Assembly: GCA_964639245.1 (NCBI GenBank)
Contig: CAZXCU010000004.1
Coordinates: forward strand, 124,001 to 188,000
Length of the DNA: 64,000 bases
Origin: SB15 sp964639245
GTDB taxonomy: Bacteria; Chloroflexota; Anaerolineae; Aggregatilineales; J027
Direction: 5' to 3'
In this document: piece after piece, positions 40,692 through 49,334 of the stretch
How positions within the stretch are numbered: the stretch's first letter is position 1
Layout: each line of letters starts with the position of its first letter
Made by a program: the position numbers and the translations under genes
Notes under the pieces: model-generated
Seen by the model: only the letters and a program-made list of their open reading frames with translations
What the model was told of the DNA's origin: nothing
Databases searched by the model: none

Positions 40692-40719
40692 ACGAAAAAT
40701 CCCCCAATTTTGCGGGGTT
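40692..40719 (-). terminator. Terminator-like hairpin after adenine deaminase
   Basis: On the minus strand CCCC-GCAAAATT-GGGG is followed by GATTTTTCG. The stem is short (4-5 bp), so moderate confidence. Confidence 0.45.
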
Positions 40720-42424
40720 ATAAAAATAAACTCACTGGCGTAAATTGTTCGACATCTACCAATCCTATATCCGTCAGTTTCAAATTAGGAATCACTTCCA
40801 AAGCCATGAAACTCATCGCCATAAAGGGGTCGTGCATCGTAGAACCGAGTTCCGCCGCCGCTTTGAGCAAATTTTGCATGGCATCGCGCACACGCTCAAC
40901 AGGTTGGTCGCTCATCAATCCGGCAATCGGAAGGGGCAGTTTCGCCAGCACCTGCTCGCCATCCATTGCCACCAACCCGCCATCCATCGCGGCGACTTCT
41001 CGTGCTGCCGCCATCATGCTGGCATCATCAACGCCAATCACCACCAGATTGTGATGATCATGCGCGACAGTTCCAGCAATTGCTCCGCGTTTTAATCCGA
41101 AGCCCTGAATAAAGCCTTTGCCGATATTGCCATTGGCAGTATGGCGTTCAATGACCGCCATTTTCAAAATATCACGGTCAAGATCGCTCACCGCCAGCCC
41201 TTGCTCGATTTTGACATCCTCAATCAGATGTTTGGTGACTAACTGCCCTTCGATGCTGCCAATTACCCGCATTCTGGCATGAGCAACCGCCGGAATCTCA
41301 AAATTCACGCTGTCCCAATGAATATTGATGGAGGAGCGCATCGTGGAAAGGGTGTTGGTCGTAGGGGTGGTTAGGTGTCCATCTTGAGCCACCAATTTCC
41401 CTGAACGGAAAACCATTTCGGCGGAGGGGGCTTGGAGGTCAGAAAAAACCATCAAATCCGCCCGATAGCCCGGTGCAACTGCCCCATGTTCATGCAAACG
41501 GAAATATTCGGCGGTGTTGAGCGTTGCCATCCGCAGGGCATCGATAGGGGCGACCCCATGTTGAATGGCGACCCGCACCATATAATCCACCGACCCCTGT
41601 TGAATTAAATCGGCAGGTTGGCGGTCATCGGTACAAAAACAAATTCGACGGCTGTTTTCTGGCGTGACCACAGGCAAAAGGGTTTCTAAGTTGTGTGCGT
41701 TGGTGGCTTCTCGAATGAAAATCACCATGCCCGCCCGCAGTTTTTCACGGGCTTCTTCCACCGTCGTGCATTCATGATCGCTCAAAATACCCGCCGCACG
41801 ATACGCATTGAGTTGTTTGCCTGTCAATGCGGGACAGTGACCGTCCACCACTTTATCCGACCACATCGAAATTTTACTCAGAACATTGCTATTCCCGAAA
41901 ACCACTCCCGGATAATTCATCATTTCCGCGAGTCCCAGCACCCATTTGTTATTCAGCAGCACCGATAAATCTTCGGCCTCCAGCGCCGCGCCGGAAGTTT
42001 CCATGTGGGTGGCCGGCACACAACTTGAAGCCATTACATACATGCTCAAGGGATTATATTTCGCCGCATTGAGCATAAAGCGAATCCCTTCCAGCCCTAG
42101 CACATTGGCGATTTCATGCGGGTCGGTAATCACGGATGTTACCCCCCGCACCAGCACCGCTTTGGCAAATTCTGGTGGGGTACACAAACTGCTTTCAATA
42201 TGGACATGGGCATCAATCAGACCCGGCGCAACATATCGTCCGCCCATATCCAGCACTTCTTTTGCATCGTAGCCTTTGCCCACCCCCACTATCCATTCGT
42301 CCGCAATAGCAATTTCGGTGGGATAAATTTCTCCGGTATGGACGTTCACAAGCTGTAAATTTGTTAAAAGTAAATCGGCAGGTTCAGCCCCCCGTGCTAC
42401 CGTGATTCTGCGCTGCAAATCCAT
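40718..42424 (-). CDS. ade: Adenine deaminase
   Basis: A 568-residue amidohydrolase converting adenine to hypoxanthine for purine salvage. The metal-binding HxH is HVHIESS (about residues 71-77) in VAPGLIDAHVHIESSL, followed by TSVITDPHEIANVLG (about 96-110), ITRs of the family and FCTDDRQPADL (about 263-273). The C-terminal domain (HDHHNLVVIGVDDASMMAAA) is the Adenine_deam_C part. Length and order match AdeC of Bacillus. It stands alone upstream of the degU-like gene. Confidence 0.96.
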   Translation of the reverse strand: MDLQRRITVARGAEPADLLLTNLQLVNVHTGEIYPTEIAIADEWIVGVGKGYDAKEVLDMGGRYVAPGLIDAHVHIESSLCTPPEFAKAVLVRGVTSVITDPHEIANVLGLEGIRFMLNAAKYNPLSMYVMASSCVPATHMETSGAALEAEDLSVLLNNKWVLGLAEMMNYPGVVFGNSNVLSKISMWSDKVVDGHCPALTGKQLNAYRAAGILSDHECTTVEEAREKLRAGMVIFIREATNAHNLETLLPVVTPENSRRICFCTDDRQPADLIQQGSVDYMVRVAIQHGVAPIDALRMATLNTAEYFRLHEHGAVAPGYRADLMVFSDLQAPSAEMVFRSGKLVAQDGHLTTPTTNTLSTMRSSINIHWDSVNFEIPAVAHARMRVIGSIEGQLVTKHLIEDVKIEQGLAVSDLDRDILKMAVIERHTANGNIGKGFIQGFGLKRGAIAGTVAHDHHNLVVIGVDDASMMAAAREVAAMDGGLVAMDGEQVLAKLPLPIAGLMSDQPVERVRDAMQNLLKAAAELGSTMHDPFMAMSFMALEVIPNLKLTDIGLVDVEQFTPVSLFL

Positions 42425-42577
42425 AAAATTTATTCCTTCTTGTGATTTTTTTAACTATAGCAGATTTCTTTGTCGTGGCGGGTTTTGATGGCACACATGC
42501 GCGCTAAGACTCGTGAATTTTTGCCCCGCCTGCCCTACTCTTTGCAACAAAGATCTTGCCAGAAGTTCCCTCCACTA

Positions 42578-42586
42578 TGCTATAGT
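42578..42586 (+). promoter_or_regulatory. Extended -10 element before the HAD hydrolase gene
   Basis: TGCTATAGT (42578-42586) is an extended -10 box 19 nt before the ATG at 42606. No clear -35. Confidence 0.4.
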
Positions 42587-42605
42587 ACATCGGTTTGGAG
42601 GCGTA

Positions 42606-43361
42606 ATGCGCGAAACCTTACTCTTTTTTGACCTAGATGGCACGCTGATGATTAATCCCTTTTTCAGTGTGGTTTTTCCAGCAGTGGTACAGGAACTAAC
42701 TGAAAAAACAGGCTTGTCCACCCCATTTTTTGAAGTCATCATGGCAGAACATGATGCAAGGTTAGAAAATCCACTGGCAACCCTACCCATGACAATGGAC
42801 TGGGAAGATATTTTCAGGGTCGTTGCTCAAAAATATGGAGTCGCGCTGGAAACGAATGCCGAAATGCTGGTGATTCAACATGCAGCCCCGCCGCATACTG
42901 CTCTCCTTGATAATGCGCTGGAGGTAATGCACGAATTGACCTCCGAACCTCATCGAAAACTTATTGTCGCCACGATGGGTCTGAGCAAATATCAATTTCC
43001 TGTGTTAAAAGCGCTCGGTCTATATGATTTATTTACCGACTTTCTTGCGCCTGACTTAACGGGCTATCTCAAATTTCACCCCGAATTTTATAAACACTAT
43101 CCCCACAAACCAGCCCTACGAATTCATATCGGGGACAGATACGACCACGATTGTTTTTACCCGCACCAATTCGGCGCGAAAACGGTGTTACGGCTACCTC
43201 TCGCTGAACTTGCCGAAACTGCCCCGTTTGACCGCCCCGCCCTGCTGCCCCAATTGACCGAAAAAATCCGCCTGCTGCCCAAAAACCCGACTATTTTACC
43301 GGATGCGGTGGTGGTTCATCTGTCTGAGCTACCGGAGGTGGTTAGGAAATTAGAACGTTAG
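42606..43361 (+). CDS. HAD-superfamily hydrolase
   Basis: A 251-residue phosphatase-like protein. Motif I is FFDLDGTL (residues 7-14, nucleophile Asp9), motif II VATMGLSK (T near 125), motif III the lysine in LKFHPEFYKHYP (about 157-168) and motif IV IGDRYDHD (about 178-185). A helical cap is inserted after motif I. The substrate is not known. The ATG at 42606 follows GGAGG by 4 nt; a longer in-frame extension upstream has no such site and would swallow the promoter. Confidence 0.9.
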   Translation: MRETLLFFDLDGTLMINPFFSVVFPAVVQELTEKTGLSTPFFEVIMAEHDARLENPLATLPMTMDWEDIFRVVAQKYGVALETNAEMLVIQHAAPPHTALLDNALEVMHELTSEPHRKLIVATMGLSKYQFPVLKALGLYDLFTDFLAPDLTGYLKFHPEFYKHYPHKPALRIHIGDRYDHDCFYPHQFGAKTVLRLPLAELAETAPFDRPALLPQLTEKIRLLPKNPTILPDAVVVHLSELPEVVRKLER

Positions 43362-43427
43362 TCATCTTGCATGAAATGGCAATAAAACCCATCATAGGGT
43401 CTATAGGAATCTATTAAGAGATGACCA

Positions 43428-44327
43428 ATGAGACTTCTGTTTTGCAATGACCCCTTTCACGTCGCCCAACCTGACCCTCTTTATGAAAATGAAGTAGCAG
43501 CAACGCAAAAAGCGGGTTTGCCGTATGCGCTGATGAGTTTTGAAGCGCTTATCTCAGATGTCGAAATGGCCGTTGCCGGAGTCCCCCCCTTAGCCACCGA
43601 AGAAACCGTCCTCTATCGAGGGTGGATGGTCAAACCCGATTTATATGCTGCGCTGTACGCTGCCCTCCTGAAAAAAAACTGGCGGCTGATTAATTCGCCC
43701 GAACAATACCGCCACTGCCATTACCTGCCCGAATCCTACCCCATCATTGAAGACCATACCGCCGCTAGTGTCTGGCTCAAAACCGGTCATGATATTCCCA
43801 TGCTCTTGGTGTATGACATTTTGCAACCCTTTGATTCCCTGCCCATCATCGTGAAAGATTTTGTCAAATCCCAGAAGCACTACTGGCACGAGGCTTGTTT
43901 TATCCCCAATGCGTCCGATAAAGTCAAAGTGGAAATGGTGGTGCGGCGGTTTGTGGAGTTACAGGGTGAAGATCTTGCCGAAGGGTTAGTGTTTCGTGAA
44001 TTTGTGGAGCTGGAACAAATCGGCACTCACCCTAAAAGTAATGCACCCCTTGCCCGTGAATATCGTGTTTTTTGGCTGGATGGCAAACCGCTTTATCATG
44101 CACCCTATTGGGACGAGGACAGCTATGCCGACATTGCCCCACCCATCGAAGTATTTGCATCCATCGCCCAGAAAATTCAGAGCCGCTTTTTCACAATGGA
44201 TATTGCCCGCCGCAAAGAAGGGGGCTGGTTGATTGTTGAATTAGGCGATGGGCAGGTGGCAGGACTCCCCGAACGCGCTAATGCAAACCAGTTTTATGAA
44301 AATCTAGTCAATTTTTCTGAGGTTTAG
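43428..44327 (+). CDS. ATP-grasp domain protein (DUF4343 type)
   Basis: A 299-residue protein. The N-terminus (MRLLFCNDPFHVAQPDPLYENEVAATQKAG) and the central RGWMVKPDLYAALYAAL, and LPIIVKDFVKSQKHYWHEACFIPN (about 144-167, ATP-phosphate binding), then GLVFREFVELEQIG and EYRVFWLDGKPLYHAPYW (about 208-225) match the DUF4343 ATP-grasp family. The acidic metal ligands are in DIARRKEGGWLIVELGDGQVAGLPE. ATP-grasp enzymes join a carboxylate to an amine or thiol; the substrate here is unknown. Its 3' end overlaps the next, convergent gene by 20 nt. Confidence 0.85.
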   Translation: MRLLFCNDPFHVAQPDPLYENEVAATQKAGLPYALMSFEALISDVEMAVAGVPPLATEETVLYRGWMVKPDLYAALYAALLKKNWRLINSPEQYRHCHYLPESYPIIEDHTAASVWLKTGHDIPMLLVYDILQPFDSLPIIVKDFVKSQKHYWHEACFIPNASDKVKVEMVVRRFVELQGEDLAEGLVFREFVELEQIGTHPKSNAPLAREYRVFWLDGKPLYHAPYWDEDSYADIAPPIEVFASIAQKIQSRFFTMDIARRKEGGWLIVELGDGQVAGLPERANANQFYENLVNFSEV

Positions 44328-45165
44328 GAAAGAAAGCCGTGAATGCTTTATAAAGTTCTTTGCCTAAGTTTTCAAGCCCTTCTTTACTTGACTCATAAAT
44401 ATAATGCTTATAATGCCTTATGTCAAAAGGAATATCTTCAATGGATTGGGCTAACGTGATCGTATCTTTTCCGACAGTATGAGCAATACCAAGTTCATAA
44501 AATACATTCGGGTTTCGTCCAGTACAATCAGCAATAATCAGGTCACAGGTATAGATAGATGACCATATTTGATTCATAATAACTTTGTTACTAAATATTT
44601 CCTCGTCAATTCGGCTACACTCTACCTTGAAATGATTAGCCAAAGGCTTAATCACACGATCATAGACTGGGCGTAGTTCTTTAGCAAAAGGCATTATAAC
44701 AAAAACCCTTTTACTAATCAGAGTCGTGCGATCTGGAAAACCCCAGATAGGGTTGACATTGACAATTTGTCCAATTGCCCAGTTTTCCAACATCCCAAAA
44801 CTTGTAATACCCAATAAATCTTGAATTAATTCAAGATTTGATGAGACACTAAATGTATATCTACCAATGGCATATGGCCCTCCTTTAGAGACTTTATTGA
44901 TAAACTCCTCTGAGGAAGATGAGCCATCCTTATGTTTAACAGAGATTAAATTTGCATTTAGCAATAGTGCCATAATCTCAATAGGAGCTTCCCAGTCCCA
45001 CTTTTCGTTATTACCTAAAAGCCCAGTTTTATTATTTTTTTCTATAGCAAAACCAACCTCAGGCTCAGAGCGAAGAAAATCAAGCAAATCATTTCCTGCG
45101 ACCTGTTTTTTGTCTCGAATAAAACGCAATGCCCGAATCGCCCGAACTGCATTTTTATCTTTCAT
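44308..45165 (-). CDS. Nucleoside 2-deoxyribosyltransferase/TIR-like domain protein, candidate defence gene
   Basis: A 285-residue protein coded by DNA visibly richer in A+T than its neighbours. Residues 1-150 are a poorly conserved helical region, perhaps a winged helix (FIRDKKQVAGNDLLDFLRSE, then a ligand-like loop GGPYAIGRYTFSV). Residues 152-275 form a nucleoside-deoxyribosyltransferase/TIR-like fold: VFVIMPFAKELRPVYDRVIKPLA, then SRIDEEIF, MNQIWSSIYTCDLIIADCTGRNPNVFYELGIAH (Asp and Glu of the catalytic pocket), and VGKDTITLAQSIEDIPFDIRHY. Such proteins often sit in defence islands and may cleave NAD-like molecules. No partner gene is adjacent. The base composition suggests recent transfer. 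Confidence 0.75.
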   Translation of the reverse strand: MKDKNAVRAIRALRFIRDKKQVAGNDLLDFLRSEPEVGFAIEKNNKTGLLGNNEKWDWEAPIEIMALLLNANLISVKHKDGSSSSEEFINKVSKGGPYAIGRYTFSVSSNLELIQDLLGITSFGMLENWAIGQIVNVNPIWGFPDRTTLISKRVFVIMPFAKELRPVYDRVIKPLANHFKVECSRIDEEIFSNKVIMNQIWSSIYTCDLIIADCTGRNPNVFYELGIAHTVGKDTITLAQSIEDIPFDIRHYKHYIYESSKEGLENLGKELYKAFTAFFPKPQKN

Positions 45166-45300
45166 AAAAAATATCCCCTAACACTAGGATAATCTTAAAA
45201 GGCACTAGAAAAATTAAAAGTATCAAAAGTAATTCAAACCTCATCCTAAAGCCTCCAAACACATTGAAGTGATTGGCGAGGTCGTGGCGGTTGGTGAGAT

Positions 45301-45420
45301 GGAGGTGGCGAAATCAGTATTTTAGATGTTTCTCACCCTATTTCCGAACCTAATAAATTTGAATATGTGGATATTCCCAGTTCCTTAAACCGGATACAAC
45401 AGATGTTAGATAATATTTAA
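45301..45420 (+). pseudogene. Possible C-terminal gene remnant (40 open codons, no start)
   Basis: The plus strand stays open from a stop at 45295-45297 to TAA at 45418-45420 and reads GGGEISILDVSHPISEPNKF then EYVDIPSSLNRIQQMLDNI, a protein-like composition without a start codon or ribosome-binding site. Another frame just upstream reads EVIGEVVAVGEMEVAKSVF before a stop at 45319-45321. The two may be parts of one decayed gene joined by a frameshift. It lies in the 251-nt gap beside the AT-rich gene. No family recognised. Confidence 0.25.
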
Positions 45421-45809
45421 TCAAGCATGTCCCGTTCTTTAAGCCAATCAAAGATGATTTTGTCTACAGGGGAGCTTTTTTCCTTGTCCCGATAGGTGAA
45501 CCAGACCATTTCCTCAATTTCAGCCGCCGGGGTAAGCACCCCTTCAAAATCGGCGGTGTAACAGGTCATACGGACAATGGTTCCTGCTTCCCGTCCATGC
45601 GCCTGTGCCTCAAATGTTCCTAAATATTGAACACTCTCAGGGACAAGATTCACGGTGAGTTCTTCTTGAATTTCACGGGTCAGCGCTTGCAGGTCGGTTT
45701 CGTCGGGTTCCCGCTTCCCACCCGGTAAATAGTAGGTGTCTTTGCCGCGTGAACGGGTGCTGAGAATTTTTCGATCGTGCAGGTGAATCCACGCCAATTT
45801 ATCAATCAT
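45417..45809 (-). CDS. NUDIX hydrolase
   Basis: A 130-residue protein. The NUDIX box GGKREPDETDLQALTREIQEEL (about residues 30-51) fits G-x5-E-x7-R-E-x2-E-E with all key acidic residues. These enzymes hydrolyse nucleoside diphosphates linked to another moiety, such as damaged nucleotides; the substrate is unknown. It overlaps the upstream DUF4126 gene by 4 nt (ATGA), so the two are translated together. Confidence 0.93.
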   Translation of the reverse strand: MIDKLAWIHLHDRKILSTRSRGKDTYYLPGGKREPDETDLQALTREIQEELTVNLVPESVQYLGTFEAQAHGREAGTIVRMTCYTADFEGVLTPAAEIEEMVWFTYRDKEKSSPVDKIIFDWLKERDMLD

Positions 45810-46408
45810 CGTATCAAATCCGTTGAAAAGTGATTTTCTCTAGGGAAATAGCGGCGGGTGCGTTTCATTTCCCAGTACAACCAGCCCGCTAGTGCCACCA
45901 CACTCAAGATAAAGAAAATCACGAGAAAAGGCAGTAAAATCGCAAAAATGGATACCAACAGGCTAATAATATCTTCGACGATGCTCACCACAAAATTGCC
46001 CATTCCACCTGTTGTTACGGTCACGGCAGGGCGAGCTGTTGCTTTAATCGAATGGAGTACACCCGCGGAAATACTCCCGCTTAAAATGCTCATCAGGGTA
46101 AGGGCGGTTGCATCGGTGCTTTCCACATTGCTCGTGCTGGAAGCCATCAATAGAGCGCCTGCGGTGGGCCGAATGAGCGTGTTAATGCCATCGTTCAGGC
46201 TGTCTACCGCAGGAATTTTATCCGCCGTCATTTCAATGAGCAGCAAAATTACCAGCACCAGCAGCACAGGCCATGCGCCCAGTGTATCATAAGGTTCTTT
46301 GACTTCCATCACCTCAAATCGCACCATCAGACCGATGATGAACAGGGGTAGATAGGCATTCAACCCTGCGCTTCCAGACAACCCCAATCCGGTTAAATAG
46401 GATTCCAT
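45806..46408 (-). CDS. DUF4126 membrane protein
   Basis: A 200-residue protein with about five hydrophobic segments (residues 8-30, 44-60, 80-100, 110-130 and 145-180). It begins with ESYLTGLGLSGSAGLNAYLPLFIIGLM, the DUF4126 hallmark, and later shows IPAVDSLNDGINTLIRPTAGALLMA. The function of the family is not known. It is followed with a 4-nt overlap by the NUDIX gene. Confidence 0.88.
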   Translation of the reverse strand: MESYLTGLGLSGSAGLNAYLPLFIIGLMVRFEVMEVKEPYDTLGAWPVLLVLVILLLIEMTADKIPAVDSLNDGINTLIRPTAGALLMASSTSNVESTDATALTLMSILSGSISAGVLHSIKATARPAVTVTTGGMGNFVVSIVEDIISLLVSIFAILLPFLVIFFILSVVALAGWLYWEMKRTRRYFPRENHFSTDLIR

Positions 46409-46484
46409 CCTTAACCTCCCGCTAAAAATGTTGATTTAATTATAACAGCGCTGGATTTTCATGTTTTATCCTAAAATGAGGGGG

Positions 46485-47306
46485 TTAAAACACAAATCCA
46501 CCCCATGTTCCTGTAAATTGATAACGGGCAAAATCAATCGCGCCGAGTATCGTAAGCGCAATGGTCAATCCTGCCAGCAAAGGCAGTGCCATTTCGGAAT
46601 AGGACTGATAGACCCGAAAGCGATTGGTCACGGTGACAAAAGCAATTGTCATCATCATTGTGAGGACAATCAGCACCCCTATCGCGCTGATCAACCCCAA
46701 CACCAGCAAAATCGTCGCATTTTGTGAGAGGGTGAGCAGAATCATCAAAACACCTAAAATTGAAAGTCCCGCCAGTTCGGTCAAGTTACGAATCGGGGCG
46801 GTATTTTCCCCACCGTGTAACCATAGGCTCTGATTAAAAATGGGAAAAACAATGCTTATCAGCGTCATGCCGCAAAACACACCCGTTGTCAAACGCAGCC
46901 AATTGTGTGGTTCATACACCCCTTTACCGCCGGGAAAAAGATGCACATAGCTGTTCAGACCATCCACGCCCATCACCGCAACAAATAAAAATAACACGCC
47001 ACCCACACGCCAATTATATAATGCGGCGGCATGACGACGGCCACTTGCCGCGAACACAAACAACCCCGTCATCACCCCTAGATAAATGCCTGTACAGCGA
47101 GCGCACAGGGGCAAAGGTCGTCCATCAGCGATAAAAGAACGGGTTTCGATACGATGACAAATGGCATAGCCTACTGCGTCTGCTTTGCCCATGATGCCTG
47201 CGGGTGTAAAGGCCAACCACATGCCCAAAATCCCGAAAGCTGCCAGTAGCACCAAAAAAACGGTGAGCCGTGAATAAGAAGATTGGGGAATAACCGATGC
47301 CTGCAT
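46485..47306 (-). CDS. DUF2085 membrane protein
   Basis: A 273-residue membrane protein with about six helices. The diagnostic motif is GYAICHRIETRSFIADGRPLPLCARCTGIYLG (about residues 45-76), where the CH...CxRC pattern suggests metal binding. The rest is hydrophobic helices. The family has no known function. The ATG at 47306 follows AGGA by 6 nt; the in-frame upstream start at 47357 lies past the divergent gene's own start and is rejected. It is divergent from the SH3-domain gene, leaving about 31 bp. Confidence 0.87.
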   Translation of the reverse strand: MQASVIPQSSYSRLTVFLVLLAAFGILGMWLAFTPAGIMGKADAVGYAICHRIETRSFIADGRPLPLCARCTGIYLGVMTGLFVFAASGRRHAAALYNWRVGGVLFLFVAVMGVDGLNSYVHLFPGGKGVYEPHNWLRLTTGVFCGMTLISIVFPIFNQSLWLHGGENTAPIRNLTELAGLSILGVLMILLTLSQNATILLVLGLISAIGVLIVLTMMMTIAFVTVTNRFRVYQSYSEMALPLLAGLTIALTILGAIDFARYQFTGTWGGFVF

Positions 47307-47337
47307 TTTTTTCCTAAATCGCGTTACACTTTGCGCT

Positions 47338-48198
47338 ATGGTGATTCTAAACCTCATTCTAACTCTGCTGCTGCAACTTGACTTCCCTCTGGCGCAAATC
47401 CAGATGCTTGAATCACGACCTTTGTATGCTGAACCAAGCCTGTTGTCTGAAGTTCAGTCTAAAGCGCGTCCCAACGAGGTTTTGTTTATTTATAATCGAC
47501 AGGACGGTTGGGCGCAAACCGCGCAGGGATGGCTGGCCTTAGATGGGCTCTCGCTTGAGCCTGCGGTGGTTCACTTCGGCGCGATGGTGGATTCGCCTGT
47601 GGAAATTACCCCGCTTGGCAATTTTTCAGACGCTATGCTCACGCCACAGGATACGATAGGCGTTGCTGCAATTTTTGAAAATCAAGCACTGGTATATACC
47701 GATTCGATCATCGGTTGGGCAGACCTGAATCGACTTGAAATCACAGACCCGCCGCCGGATGTGGTGGATTTCATCGAGCAAATGGCCTATGTTCAGGTTG
47801 AAAACGCGGAAATTCGGTCAGTTTCTAAGGATGGCGAAACCATCGCTACACTTCCATTCGGTCAGGAAGTCACGCTTTTATTTACGACAGAAAACAAGGT
47901 TTTTATCCGCAGTCGTCAGGTGATTGGGTGGAGCGAGATCGAGAATTTCGATATTTCTCCTTCTCCGATAACACGCGGTGAAACCAATGCCAGCCCGATT
48001 AATTTTTACTTTCCTACCCCGCAAGACGACGTAATTGAATTGTTGGATTTCCGCGAAACAGTGCTGGTTTTAGGGCGGGATGAAGCGGGCAAGTGGCTGT
48101 ACCTACGGCGACAGGACGGTCTGGTCGGATGGTCGCCCGCCGAATATATTGACCTTGACCTTGAAATTGTAACGCTGCCAATCATTGAGGGGAATTGA
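47338..48198 (+). CDS. Exported protein with bacterial SH3-like repeats
   Basis: A 286-residue protein. A hydrophobic N-terminus (MVILNLILTLLLQLDFPLA) acts as a signal. Four SH3b-like units follow, near residues 27-73, 85-130, 150-205 and 220-275. Each has a pattern of xxVxVLxxxxxGWxxxxxGWLxxDGL, such as DGWAQTAQGWLALDG, QALVYTDSIIGWADLN, KVFIRSRQVIGWSEIE and KWLYLRRQDGLVGWSPAEYI. It probably binds cell-wall or sugar chains. No Shine-Dalgarno is present; a TACACT -10-like box lies about 9 nt before the ATG, so the transcript may be leaderless. It overlaps the epimerase by 1 nt. Confidence 0.75.
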   Translation: MVILNLILTLLLQLDFPLAQIQMLESRPLYAEPSLLSEVQSKARPNEVLFIYNRQDGWAQTAQGWLALDGLSLEPAVVHFGAMVDSPVEITPLGNFSDAMLTPQDTIGVAAIFENQALVYTDSIIGWADLNRLEITDPPPDVVDFIEQMAYVQVENAEIRSVSKDGETIATLPFGQEVTLLFTTENKVFIRSRQVIGWSEIENFDISPSPITRGETNASPINFYFPTPQDDVIELLDFRETVLVLGRDEAGKWLYLRRQDGLVGWSPAEYIDLDLEIVTLPIIEGN

Positions 48199-49127
48199 TG
48201 CGTCTTTTAATCACCGGGGTTGAAGGATTTATCGGGTGTGCGTTGGCTAAACGACTGGTCGAAGATGGGCATGAGGTCATTGGTATAGATGACCATAGTG
48301 CCGGGCGCGTTGTGGAACTTCCCCCACAGGTGTATTTTGAACGGGGGGATGTCAATGACATTCCGAAGCTCTGGTCACTCATGCAAGGGATTGATGTGGT
48401 GATTCACCTTGCGGCGCGGGTGTCTGTGCCAGAAAGTGTCAAATATCCCCGCGATTACAACCATGTCAATGTGGGCGGGACGGTCAGTGTATTGGAAGCG
48501 ATGCGCGATACCGGTGTAAAACGCTTGGTTTTTTCATCCTCCGGTGCGCTGTACGGCAGGCAAGATACCTCTCGATTACACGAAGGCTTGAAGCCCGAAC
48601 CCCAATCTCCCTATGCGGTGAGCAAATTGGCTGCGGAAGAATATATTCGGGTAATTAGCGGCGCGTGGGGCATTGAAGCACTCACACTGCGGATTTTTAA
48701 TGTGTACGGGCCGAGTCAACCCCTGCGTGCTGCCCACCCCCCGGTCATTCCCCAATATTTGCGACAAATTTTGGGCGGCGGGTCGGTGGTGATTCATGGG
48801 TCTGGCAAACAAACCCGCGATTTTGTGTATATGGATGATGTGGTGGCAGCCCTGGCGAAGGCCGCCACCATGGAGTCGTATCCCGGTGCAGAACCGATTA
48901 ATGTGGGCAGCGGGACAGAAGTAAGCATCCTCGAAATTGCCGAACTGATAGGCCAACTAACTTCCCGCAAACCACAGTTTTTATTCAACACCGAAACCTC
49001 AAGCGGCGTGTCGCAGATGTGTGCCGATTTAACCCGCCTTAAGGCTGCATTGGAGATTGTGCCAAAAGTCAGCCTTAAAGAAGGCTTGCAGCGCATTTTG
49101 CAAGAAGATTCGCGCTTTGCTCTCTAA
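48198..49127 (+). CDS. NAD-dependent epimerase/dehydratase (sugar-nucleotide epimerase)
   Basis: A 309-residue short-chain dehydrogenase of the extended type. It begins MRLLITGVEGFIGCALAKRL (GxxGxxG NAD-binding motif, residues 7-13). DVVIHLAARVSVPES and the catalytic Ser/Tyr-Lys (SSSGALYG, then SPYAVSKLAAEEY with YxxxK near residues 137-141) follow. The C-terminal IHGSGKQTRDFVYMDDVV and PINVGSGTEVSILEIAELIG are typical of UDP-glucose 4-epimerases. The product is probably a UDP-sugar for surface glycans. The ATG has GAGGGG upstream. Confidence 0.94.
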   Translation: MRLLITGVEGFIGCALAKRLVEDGHEVIGIDDHSAGRVVELPPQVYFERGDVNDIPKLWSLMQGIDVVIHLAARVSVPESVKYPRDYNHVNVGGTVSVLEAMRDTGVKRLVFSSSGALYGRQDTSRLHEGLKPEPQSPYAVSKLAAEEYIRVISGAWGIEALTLRIFNVYGPSQPLRAAHPPVIPQYLRQILGGGSVVIHGSGKQTRDFVYMDDVVAALAKAATMESYPGAEPINVGSGTEVSILEIAELIGQLTSRKPQFLFNTETSSGVSQMCADLTRLKAALEIVPKVSLKEGLQRILQEDSRFAL

Positions 49128-49135
49128 AATTCAAC

Positions 49136-49232
49136 TTATGGACAAGGCAATTAGACTTTAAATGAATCCAACTTTAGCGGACAGCATACATGCTGTCCGC
49201 AATCATTTGGTTTTTAATTGCTTTGTCCATTA
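49136..49232. mobile_element. MITE-like palindromic element with TTA flanks
   Basis: A 91-bp element (49139-49229). The terminal inverted repeats TGGACAAGGCAATTA (49139-49153) and TAATTGCTTTGTCCA (49215-49229) differ at one base. The centre is a perfect 11-bp palindrome, GCGGACAGCAT (49177-49187) and ATGCTGTCCGC (49190-49200), with a 2-nt loop. TTA flanks both sides (49136-49138 and 49230-49232), which could be a 3-bp target-site duplication. It has no coding capacity. Nested palindromes of this kind mark a miniature inverted-repeat transposon. It may also serve as terminator of the epimerase operon. Confidence 0.55.
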
Positions 49233-49279
49233 GCTTGTCTCAAAATCTGAAATTTTATCAATTTTCTTTTCACGTACTA

Positions 49280-49321
49280 TAGGCAAACCTACCTAAATCT
49301 ACTACAATCTACCTAAATCTA
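49280..49321 (+). promoter_or_regulatory. 13-bp direct repeats straddling the predicted pucC promoter
   Basis: CTACCTAAATCTA occurs twice, at 49289-49301 and 49309-49321, exactly 20 bp apart (two helical turns). The TACAAT between them (49303-49308) is a fitting -10 box, with TAGGCA (49280-49285) as -35 at 17 bp spacing. A regulator bound to both copies would lie over the promoter. The start codon of the PucC-family gene is at 49335. Confidence 0.55.
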
Positions 49322-49334
49322 TACAAATGGCACG

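Noticed and set aside
49136..49232. Plain intrinsic terminator of the epimerase gene
   Set aside because: The nested long arms and matching TTA flanks are more than a terminator needs, and no T-run directly follows the central hairpin; a secondary terminator role is still possible.
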